A DNA stretch of 50,801 bases from Desulfosporosinus sp. (lineage in GTDB: Bacteria; Bacillota; Desulfitobacteriia; Desulfitobacteriales; Desulfitobacteriaceae), in the NCBI GenBank assembly GCA_031292055.1, contig JARLHV010000043.1:1-50801 (forward strand), written 5' to 3'. Under the pieces are notes generated by a model, which made no database searches, had not been told where the DNA came from, and saw only the letters and a list, made by a program, of their open reading frames with translations. Shown here piece after piece: positions 1 to 6,996 of the stretch. Numbering within the stretch: position 1 is the first letter of the stretch; each line of letters opens with the position of its first letter. The translations under genes were made by a program, and so were the position numbers.

Positions 1-112
1 AAAAAGGGATTTCGTTTCAAAAAGAAGTTTCGATTGGAATAAATTACAACAACTTTGGCTTGTCATCAATTGAGTTACAAGCGATTTGTAGTTTAGAGCC
101 AAAATGTATTTA

Positions 113-139
113 TTCTGTGTTAATCTGTGTAATCTGTGG
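113..139. repeat. Triple CTGTG-type short repeat
   Basis: Three closely spaced copies of an (A)ATCTGTG-like unit follow each other at 9-10 bp steps. From memory, similar strings occur as dispersed intergenic repeats in unrelated bacteria, but this was not checked. No function is assigned. Confidence 0.35.
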
Positions 140-307
140 TTAAAATCAGGGTTTATTAATGTAGGTATAATTTTTCACGGGAATCAAGGTTACAGCTGGT
201 TACTACTGCTCTGTTCTGTTCCATGCTTAGTTCTAATCGCCACGTTAATTACTTACTCCCCGCACCGCCTTTCTTTACAGAGCTTATTCTTCCAACTCAC
301 CTCCCTT

Positions 308-660
308 CTAAACGTCGGCCCTAAAAAAATGCTTTAACCAGTTAACATTGTCAGAATTTTCACTCATATTTTGCCAAAATAAATGCCGAAGCATGCCAGT
401 AATTCGTCCATTCGAATTAACTAACATAACTTCGGCTTCTGTAATACTCTAGCCAAATATACAATTACCGGAACTCATCTCCAAGGCACTGGAACGAAGG
501 CCTATCTCTAATTTAATATCAGTATATTCTTTCTCTTCACTTATTTCAATACCTAAAAGATGTAATTTTCGACATTTTACCTTCTTTATTTACCCATACC
601 TGCAAAAAAAGCCCTTCTAAATTCGGTCCCTTTGCTCCATTTTTTAGACACCAATTTCAA
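308..660 (-). pseudogene. Decayed reading frame, family unknown
   Basis: On the minus strand one frame reads as plausible protein (for example LLGIEISEEKEYTDIKLEIG and later SITEAEVMLVNSNGRITGML) and ends at a stop at 308-310. It is broken by in-frame stops at 449-451 and 590-592. Upstream of 592 the protein-like signal moves to another frame, which suggests a frameshift as well. I do not recognise the family. A ribosome-site-like AAGGGAGG just past the stop leads only to a three-codon frame, so a second cistron may also have been lost. The upstream limit is approximate. Confidence 0.35.
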
Positions 661-767
661 CAAGACAACACTTCCTCCAGTGGCTTCTCATCTTATCTAC
701 TCTTGATTCCGCTGTTCGACAAGTCGAAAAACGTTATAAAATATCAAGTCACTGCAATTATTTTTGT

Positions 768-828
768 GTCATCCTGAGCGAAGCGAAGGATCTAGGGACA
801 AAAGATCCTTCGCTTCGCTCAGGATGAC
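768..828. repeat. Perfect 26-bp inverted repeat (REP-like)
   Basis: The arms 768-793 and 803-828 are exact reverse complements, separated by 9 nt. The arm core CCTGAGCGAAGCGAAGGATC is GC-rich against an AT-rich background. In RNA it would form a very stable hairpin. On the minus strand it lies about 100 nt past the rpoN stop and could act as a 3' end stabiliser, but no U-tract follows. It has the look of a mobile palindromic repeat. The intramolecular pairing is seen directly; the function is inferred. Confidence 0.8.
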
Positions 829-931
829 AATAAAACGTGATATTAATTCATAACAAGGGGTTTCTGCAGCGAAATTACTCTTAAGTCTTGTACTTTCCAG
901 CGCCGCCGCTTCTCTACAACTATAACTACAA

Positions 932-2332
932 CTAGTATCGTTTCCTGAGCGCCGTGGCCCCAATCCCCAACTCGTCGCGGTATTTGGCGACCGTACGCCT
1001 GGAAATTCCCATTTCTTTGCCCTTGAGAAGATCCGCTAGCTTTTGATCAGAATAAGGATTTTTGGGGTTTTCTGACGTGATAATATCACGCAAGGCGAGT
1101 TTGATCTCCTCAGTCGTTATATTGGAATCGCTATTATGACCTCGCCCCATGCTATTCGCAAAGAAGAATTTAAATTCAAAAATACCCCGGGGAGTTTGCA
1201 AGTATTTATGGGCTGTCGCCCGACTGACGGTCGACTCATGAACCCCAATTTCCTCGGCAATATCCTTTAACGTAAGCGGCCTTAAATGACGAATTCCCGA
1301 GCGCAGAAAGTCCGTTTGCCACTCCACAATGGCATTTGCCACTTTGTAAAGGGTTAGACGGCGCTGCTCAATGCTGCGAATAAGCCAAGCCGCCGCGTTC
1401 AGTTTCTGTTCTACAAATTTGCGAGTGTCTGTACCTTCCTCATGGCTAAGGACTTCACGGTAGGCTTTGTTTATCCCTAAGTGAGGTACTGTGATGTCAT
1501 TAACCAGGATAATAAACTCCCCTCCGATTTCTTCAATCACTACATCCGGGACGATGTAGCGCACCTCTCCCGGGCTGGAAAATCTGAGGCCTGGTTTTGG
1601 ATCCAGTTTACGCACCAAATCAGCCATTTCTTGAACCCGACTCAGCGGGATTTTCAAGGCATGAGAAATTCGCTGCAGACGTCCTGCCGCCAAATCTGCA
1701 AGATACTTTAAAAATTCTGGAAATTCAGGCGGATAGTTTGCCAGGAGTGATAACTGTAAACGAAGACATTCCTCCAGATTTCTTGCTCCCATTCCCAGAG
1801 GGTCCAGGGTCTGTACCAGAGCCAACGCTTCTTCAGCCGTTTCGAGGGAGACATTCGTTTCACGAGCAATATCTTCTAATGACAAGGGCAGATAACCATT
1901 GTCATTTAAGTTTCCAACAATATACTCCGCTACGGATAAAGAAACGGAGACTTTTTGGACGTGGAGTTGTTCGAGTAAATGCTCAAGGAGCGTGGGCGCT
2001 GAAGCTATAAAGGGATCGAACCGTTGTTTATCCTCTGCAACCACCCGTTCCTGGCGAACGCGATGTTCATCTTGATCATGAAAGTAATCCTGCCAGTCCA
2101 CGTCCCATTTCTCGTTGGTTGGGTTTTCCTCAGCCGCCAGAGACTCTGTTTCCCCTTTACTGTCCATAATATCCTCTTGAGTTTCTAACAAAGGATTCTC
2201 CATAAGCTGATCCTCAACATACGTAGACAGATCCAGTGCGGACAACTGTAAAATAGTAATTGCTTGGCGCAATTCCGGAGTCATAACTAGTTTTTGAGTT
2301 TGCTCTATATTCAATCCATATCCTAACCGCAC
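932..2332 (-). CDS. rpoN: RNA polymerase sigma-54 factor
   Basis: Sigma-54 directs RNA polymerase to -24/-12 promoters and needs an AAA+ enhancer-binding activator to open DNA. The 466-residue length is normal. The N-terminus has the glutamine/leucine-rich region I (GLNIEQTQKLVMTPELRQAI), followed by an acidic region II, the core-binding and helix-turn-helix regions, and the RpoN box SRRTVAKYR at residues 444-452. The start is GTG at 2332, preceded by a G-rich ribosome site. It lies 54 bp downstream of whiA and looks like the last gene of the unit starting at 8754. A perfect-looking sigma-54 promoter heads that unit, so autogenous control is possible. Confidence 0.97.
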   Translation of the reverse strand: MRLGYGLNIEQTQKLVMTPELRQAITILQLSALDLSTYVEDQLMENPLLETQEDIMDSKGETESLAAEENPTNEKWDVDWQDYFHDQDEHRVRQERVVAEDKQRFDPFIASAPTLLEHLLEQLHVQKVSVSLSVAEYIVGNLNDNGYLPLSLEDIARETNVSLETAEEALALVQTLDPLGMGARNLEECLRLQLSLLANYPPEFPEFLKYLADLAAGRLQRISHALKIPLSRVQEMADLVRKLDPKPGLRFSSPGEVRYIVPDVVIEEIGGEFIILVNDITVPHLGINKAYREVLSHEEGTDTRKFVEQKLNAAAWLIRSIEQRRLTLYKVANAIVEWQTDFLRSGIRHLRPLTLKDIAEEIGVHESTVSRATAHKYLQTPRGIFEFKFFFANSMGRGHNSDSNITTEEIKLALRDIITSENPKNPYSDQKLADLLKGKEMGISRRTVAKYRDELGIGATALRKRY

Positions 2333-2386
2333 CTTTTCCCCCCCTCACCATCTCTGATTTTAGGTTATCTTTCCCTGCTACTTCCT

Positions 2387-3331
2387 TTAGGGTTGCACCT
2401 TTTGGTTTCTGATTCGCTCTGCCAATTCATCGATTTTTCTCATTCGGTGATTGACTCCGGATTTACCCACTTTTGGCCGCAGCATTTCTCCAAGTTCTTT
2501 TAAACTAGCATCTGAATATTCCAGCCGAAGCTCAGCCATCTCCCGAAGTGTGGGCGGTAACGACTGTAACCCTATTGTGTCCGCAATGAATTGAATATTC
2601 TCCAACTGGCGCACGGCAGCATCGACAATTTTATCAAGATTAGCGGTCTCACAATTGACCAAACGATTAACTTGATTCCGAACATCTTTAAGCACTCGAA
2701 CGTTTTCAAATTCCAAAAGGGCATGATGAGCTCCTATAAAACCAATAAATTCAACAATATGTTCACTTTCTTTGATATATACCACATACCAATGCTTGCG
2801 CATGCTAACTTTGGCCCCTAATTTAAAACGGTTAACCAATTGACATAAGGCTTTGGCATGCTGCGCATCATTGCTGACAATTTCAAGGTGATATTCCCCT
2901 TCGGGATTATTAATCGAACCTCCAGCCAAAAAAGCTCCTCGCAAATAAGCTTTTTGATCACAGCGTCTTTTAATAAGGCTAGCGGCGATGCCTGGATAAA
3001 TTTGTCCCTCGTCATCAACCAAACCTAAGTTTTGTAAGTCTTCTAAGCCACGGAGATAAATTTTAACCAAATATGAATTATTTTTACGCAGTCTAAGTTT
3101 ACGTCGAACGACAATATCCACTGGGCGCTTAAGCACATCTTTGGCCAGGCGAAAGATCTTACGTGCTACCGGAGCACTCTCTGTCGTCACATTCAAAGCG
3201 TACTGTTGATTTGCACTAATTTGAAGTGTTCCGTCCATGCGAACCAAAGCCGCCAGTTCCGCTAACTCACAACAAGATTTTTGACCGCTCAAACGGGCGA
3301 GTTCTTCTTTGGTGACAGCACTAAAGGACAA
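2387..3331 (-). CDS. whiA: WhiA-family DNA-binding protein
   Basis: WhiA is a conserved Gram-positive protein that joins an inactive LAGLIDADG homing-endonuclease fold to a C-terminal helix-turn-helix. It acts in sporulation septation in actinobacteria and in division and chromosome segregation in B. subtilis. I place the start at TTG 3331, giving the family-typical N-terminus (M)SFSAVTKEELARL, with a GGGGG ribosome site 8 nt upstream; this yields 314 aa. The open frame extends to 3466, but that extra stretch is translated heptamer repeat and should not be annotated as protein. The endonuclease-like core includes LRGAFLAGGS. It follows yvcK and precedes rpoN, the conserved rapZ-yvcK-whiA order. 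Confidence 0.95.
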   Translation of the reverse strand: MSFSAVTKEELARLSGQKSCCELAELAALVRMDGTLQISANQQYALNVTTESAPVARKIFRLAKDVLKRPVDIVVRRKLRLRKNNSYLVKIYLRGLEDLQNLGLVDDEGQIYPGIAASLIKRRCDQKAYLRGAFLAGGSINNPEGEYHLEIVSNDAQHAKALCQLVNRFKLGAKVSMRKHWYVVYIKESEHIVEFIGFIGAHHALLEFENVRVLKDVRNQVNRLVNCETANLDKIVDAAVRQLENIQFIADTIGLQSLPPTLREMAELRLEYSDASLKELGEMLRPKVGKSGVNHRMRKIDELAERIRNQKVQP

Positions 3332-3350
3332 TTTTCCAACCCCCTTACTT

Positions 3351-3487
3351 GAGGTTCGTGGTTCGAAGCGCGGGGTTCGAATGGAAACGTTTGAAATTTC
3401 GATATCGAACATAACATCTCCATCCACGCATCGCACTTCGTGCTTCATACCTCGTACATCGTACATCGTACATCGTACATCGCATCG
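3351..3487. repeat. Degenerate 7-bp tandem repeat array
   Basis: Read in steps of 7 from 3354, the sequence gives units such as GTTCGTG, GTTCGAA, GTTTGAA, TATCGAA, TCGCACT, TCGTGCT and then TCGTACA four times (3452-3479). The phase holds across about 19 units, from the whiA ribosome site to the base before the yvcK stop. Units near whiA resemble GTTCGAA; those near yvcK resemble TCGTACA. The period of 7 breaks reading frame, so it is not coding. It occupies essentially the whole yvcK-whiA gap. Confidence 0.8.
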
Positions 3488-4861
3488 CTATGACTCTTGG
3501 CGGAGCTTCTGGGTAAGCAAATACGCATCGACTAAAGCAATTCTCTCTCCCATAGGTTTAAACCGAAAAAGCAAGCGAATAAGTTCCTTGGCCAACCGAT
3601 CCGAATCGTGGCGGACGACATCTCCTTCTCGCACCAAATGCGCCTCAAAATACTTGGCACCAAGCTGTTCAACCGCTTTGGGATCCGTAATGACCGGAAT
3701 GGCTTCTTCCTTGACATACCGCTTTAAACTTGGGGCCGTTACTTCTCCCTTATTTGCCAACACAGCATCAACAAAGTTTGGGCCGCAATGATCCAGAATT
3801 GCTTTGAGGTGGTCAGACACTCGATAGCCATCTGTCTCCCCTTTTTCCGTCATAACATTACATACGTAGACACAAGGTGCTTTTACTTCCCGAATTTTGT
3901 CTCTGAGACCTACCACCAACAGATTAGGCAACACACTTGTATAGAGGCTTCCTGGACCGAGAACAATCAGATCTGCCTCTTCAAGGGCCTGCAAGGCTTC
4001 AGGTAAAGGATGACAAGCGCTGGGTTCAAGAAAAACTCGGTGAATCTTGCCCTCGGTATCCCGAACCGCGGTTTCCCCCTTTACACGTCTCCCATCCTCC
4101 AGGTCCGCGATCAGCTCAACTTGTTCTAATGTGGAAGGAAAAACCTTGCCGCGTATAGCAAATACTTTACTGATTTTTTCAATCCCTTTTTGAAAATCAC
4201 CAAATGTATCGGTTAGCCCAGCTAGCAGCAAGTTTCCTAAACTATGCCCCTCAAGTGCTCCGCTTTCAAATCGATAAGAGAAGAGGGTATCCATGATCTC
4301 CTCGGTGTCAGCCAAAGCCACCAGGCAATTTCGCACATCCCCTGGTGGTTGAATACCCATTTCCATGCGCAATTTTCCTGAACTGCCGCCATCATCCGCT
4401 ACTGTAACAATCGCTGTGAGATTACAACTGTATTGTTTAAGACCACGCAGGAGAGCCGAAAGTCCGGTCCCCCCACCGACCACAACAATCTTTGGTCCTC
4501 TGCGCAAATGATGACGTGCATAAATTACATCAACTATTCTTTCTTCATTATCTGGGAGTACAGCCGAAATAATAGAATAAAGCATGCATTTGAAGCCCAT
4601 GACGATAGCAACGATCCCTAAAACGATGATGATGGCACCGGTTGGCACCGCTATATGCTGGGTACTTCCTGTCACTCGGTAAATAACCTCCCGGAACTGC
4701 AACTCAGCATAGCCGAGTGCCACTCCGTCATTCATGACTGAAAACCCTGTTGCAAAAAGGAAGATTCCAAAAACTGCAAGCATAAACCAGCGTTTCACTC
4801 TCAGATTAGGGTAAAGCCACTTCAAATATCGTGAAAATCCTTCATTTATTCTCGATTTCAT
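3488..4861 (-). CDS. yvcK: YvcK-family regulator, membrane-anchored form
   Basis: YvcK (CofD-like fold) binds UDP-sugars, notably UDP-GlcNAc in B. subtilis. It is needed for normal growth and cell-wall synthesis on gluconeogenic carbon sources. The family signature VVVGGGTGLSALLRGL is at about residues 126-141, and DDGGSSGKLR and GDVRNCL follow. At 457 aa it is longer than the roughly 320-aa soluble form. The extra N-terminal 120 residues carry two predicted membrane segments (about 25-43 and 72-90), which would tether the enzyme-like domain to the membrane. It starts with ATG overlapping the rapZ stop (ATGA), so translation is probably coupled. Confidence 0.95.
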   Translation of the reverse strand: MKSRINEGFSRYLKWLYPNLRVKRWFMLAVFGIFLFATGFSVMNDGVALGYAELQFREVIYRVTGSTQHIAVPTGAIIIVLGIVAIVMGFKCMLYSIISAVLPDNEERIVDVIYARHHLRRGPKIVVVGGGTGLSALLRGLKQYSCNLTAIVTVADDGGSSGKLRMEMGIQPPGDVRNCLVALADTEEIMDTLFSYRFESGALEGHSLGNLLLAGLTDTFGDFQKGIEKISKVFAIRGKVFPSTLEQVELIADLEDGRRVKGETAVRDTEGKIHRVFLEPSACHPLPEALQALEEADLIVLGPGSLYTSVLPNLLVVGLRDKIREVKAPCVYVCNVMTEKGETDGYRVSDHLKAILDHCGPNFVDAVLANKGEVTAPSLKRYVKEEAIPVITDPKAVEQLGAKYFEAHLVREGDVVRHDSDRLAKELIRLLFRFKPMGERIALVDAYLLTQKLRQES

Positions 4862-5751
4862 CGCGCTGTACCATGTTTCTGATTTTTCGCGGCGTCCCGG
4901 TGTTTAACACTGATGGCATAACCACGTTCTCGTAAAAATTGCCCAACCCGTTCAGAAATGGCCACGGAGCGATGCTGTCCACCCGTACAGCCAATTCCAA
5001 TGACCAAGTGGGTTTTGCCCTCTTTAACATAATTAGGCAAGATGTATTCCAGCAAGGCCAGGTACTTTTCCATAAACTCTTGAGTCATCGGGTTGCCAAA
5101 GACATAGTCTTGGACTAACGCATGCTCTCCAGTCAACGGGCGTAAGGTTTCGATATAAAACGGATTTGGCAAAAACCGCACATCCATAACCAGATCTGCA
5201 TCCATCGGGATTCCATATTTGAAGCCGAAAGATATCACGGAAACAGCCATTTGACCCAGACCCTGTACTTTACCATATAACTCAGCCACTTGACTGCGGA
5301 GCTGTTGGGACGTTAAGTGGGATGTATCAATAATGTTGTCCGCTCGGATTCTGAGCTCTTCCAACTGCTGGCGTTCAGCAAGAATTCCATCTAACACTCG
5401 TCCGTGAGGAGAAAGAGGATGCCGACGTCGAGATTCTTTGTAACGACGGATCAACGTTTCATCCGAGGCATCCAGAAAAAGGACTTGGAGATGAAAACCC
5501 TCCTTCTCCAAATTACTTAAGGCTTCGCTTAGTGACGAAAAGAATTCTCCCCCGCGCAAATCGCAAACAATCGCTGCTTTAGAGACCTTTCCTCGGGACT
5601 GGGCACAAAGCTCCGCGAATTTCACAAGAAAGGTGGGTGGCAAATTGTCGACACAGAAAAATCCTTGATCTTCAAGACTTTGCATGGCCTGAGTTCTCCC
5701 TGCGCCCGATAACCCTGTGATGACCACCAACTCTAATTCTTTTTTATCCAT
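4858..5751 (-). CDS. rapZ: RapZ/YvcJ P-loop nucleotide-binding protein
   Basis: RapZ proteins are RNase adaptors in enterobacteria, controlling GlmS through small RNAs and sensing glucosamine-6-phosphate. The B. subtilis orthologue YvcJ is a nucleotide-hydrolysing protein that influences competence. The length of 297 aa is normal. The C-terminal family motif CTGGQHRS is at 255-262. The Walker A region at 13-20 reads GLSGAGRT, with arginine (AGA) where lysine is expected, so nucleotide hydrolysis may be weakened. The ATG has a strong GGAGG site. It is 29 bp after the solute-binding gene and overlaps yvcK by 4 bp. Confidence 0.95.
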   Translation of the reverse strand: MDKKELELVVITGLSGAGRTQAMQSLEDQGFFCVDNLPPTFLVKFAELCAQSRGKVSKAAIVCDLRGGEFFSSLSEALSNLEKEGFHLQVLFLDASDETLIRRYKESRRRHPLSPHGRVLDGILAERQQLEELRIRADNIIDTSHLTSQQLRSQVAELYGKVQGLGQMAVSVISFGFKYGIPMDADLVMDVRFLPNPFYIETLRPLTGEHALVQDYVFGNPMTQEFMEKYLALLEYILPNYVKEGKTHLVIGIGCTGGQHRSVAISERVGQFLRERGYAISVKHRDAAKNQKHGTAR

Positions 5752-5780
5752 TTCTCCACCTCCTCTTCTGATATGAAAAC

Positions 5781-6980
5781 TTAAGACTGTCCTTTTGCCA
5801 ACAAAGCATTTCCGGCTTTTTCCTGAGCATTTGCCAACGCATCCTCGGGCAGGATCTTGCCAGCCAGAGCGTTGCTCCAGGCCTCATCTTGCAGCGGAAT
5901 CAACTTCCACTCAGGCGCATCTCCGGCTAAAGGCCATGCCTTAGTTAAGGCAGTATTGGCCTGCGGAAAGACACCTTTCTGGGCTTCAGGCAGACGGTAA
6001 TAGGCCATATTTGCAGGCAGCAGCTGTCCAGCTTGCATTAGCGCCCCTTCCACTTCCGGTGTCAGCAGTGCTTTTTCAACGGTTTGAATCGACGGTGTCA
6101 TTTCCGGATTCGTCTCAACCGCGGAATTGGCGATTCCCAAGGTCTCCCCCACAAGCGTTTGTCCTGGGCCGCTCACCAATTCAGCGAGCGGGATGCTTCC
6201 CCAAGGCACATTTTGCTGAGTAAAAGATTTCGCTTGACTTGCCCCAGCGATAATATAGGGTGTCTGACCACCTGTAAAGGCCGTTAAGGCGTTGGGGTTG
6301 ATTCGCAAGAGTTGGGCGTTCTGCCAAGACAAGAGTTGTTGCAGAAAGGCGACATTGTTGGGATCATTAAGTACAGGTTTTCCGGCATTCAGCAACTGCC
6401 CACCTTGCCCATTCCACCATGCCGAAAATGTGGCAGTATCGACGGATGTGACGGTAACTCCCCCTTTGGCTGAAAAAAGGTCCGCTAAATTGGTAGGGAC
6501 ACTAGCTGTATCCGTTCTAAAATAAAGCAAAGGAGCATCTGTCAACCAAGGAAGGGCATACCCCACTCCTCCAAATCGAAAGCTGACTAACGTTGCAGGA
6601 AACGCCTCCTGATCAATGTAGGCCGAGCGAGCTAAGGCCCCCTGCCCATAGAGTTGGCGCAGAATTTCCCTTGAAGCGATAAATATTTCCGGCCCTTCTC
6701 CTCCTGCTTCCGCCTGGTAGGAAAAAGCTACAAAGTTTTCTTCCGGCACATATTTGAGTTTAATGAGTACCTCAGGATGTGTCTTCGTAATTGTTTGAAC
6801 CTGCGTCTGCAAAGCATCTGCCTCTGCCCCTTGTAGAGAATGCCAGACTTCCACCACGGCAGGAGCCGGTCCACCTGGTTGTCCCGCCTGAGGAGGTTTC
6901 GCACACCCGGCAACCAGTAGCAATATAACGATGCAAAACCAGCGCGTTATGGTTTTACCTAGAAAATTTCGGGAAGCCAT
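5781..6980 (-). CDS. Orphan ABC solute-binding lipoprotein (family 1)
   Basis: This is a predicted extracellular lipoprotein of the sugar/oligosaccharide-binding family 1. I choose ATG 6980, which has a GGAG site 9 nt upstream, over the upstream ATG at 7007; this gives 399 aa with a lipobox LVAGC and lipidated Cys26. The body has the family flavour: VVEVWHSLQGAEADALQTQV near the N-terminus, then an aromatic-rich ligand region. No permease or ATPase partner is adjacent. It sits between the radical SAM gene and rapZ, so it may act as a sensor or use a distant permease. The ligand cannot be read from sequence. Confidence 0.8.
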   Translation of the reverse strand: MASRNFLGKTITRWFCIVILLLVAGCAKPPQAGQPGGPAPAVVEVWHSLQGAEADALQTQVQTITKTHPEVLIKLKYVPEENFVAFSYQAEAGGEGPEIFIASREILRQLYGQGALARSAYIDQEAFPATLVSFRFGGVGYALPWLTDAPLLYFRTDTASVPTNLADLFSAKGGVTVTSVDTATFSAWWNGQGGQLLNAGKPVLNDPNNVAFLQQLLSWQNAQLLRINPNALTAFTGGQTPYIIAGASQAKSFTQQNVPWGSIPLAELVSGPGQTLVGETLGIANSAVETNPEMTPSIQTVEKALLTPEVEGALMQAGQLLPANMAYYRLPEAQKGVFPQANTALTKAWPLAGDAPEWKLIPLQDEAWSNALAGKILPEDALANAQEKAGNALLAKGQS

Positions 6981-6996
6981 TTTCACTGCACTCCAT

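Larger units (their letters stand above)
1..931. other. Gene-free region at left edge
   Basis: No intact coding sequence is supportable here. The stretch is AT-rich and holds a triple CTGTG motif near 113-139, a decayed minus-strand reading frame (308 to about 660) and a perfect 26-bp inverted repeat (768-828). The short open frames present have no convincing ribosome site or family resemblance. It lies downstream of rpoN, so it may be the end of that transcription unit plus debris of a lost gene. Confidence 0.6.

Noticed and set aside
104..337. Plus-strand frame of 77 codons near the left edge
   Set aside because: No ribosome site or family resemblance; it overlaps the CTGTG repeat and the decayed minus-strand frame.
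3332..3466. N-terminal extension of WhiA
   Set aside because: It is translated heptamer repeat; a well-placed ribosome site and the family-typical N-terminus point to TTG 3331.
3452..3481. CRISPR or insertion-site signature from short repeats
   Set aside because: Units are 7 bp, contiguous, with no spacers and no cas or transposase genes nearby.
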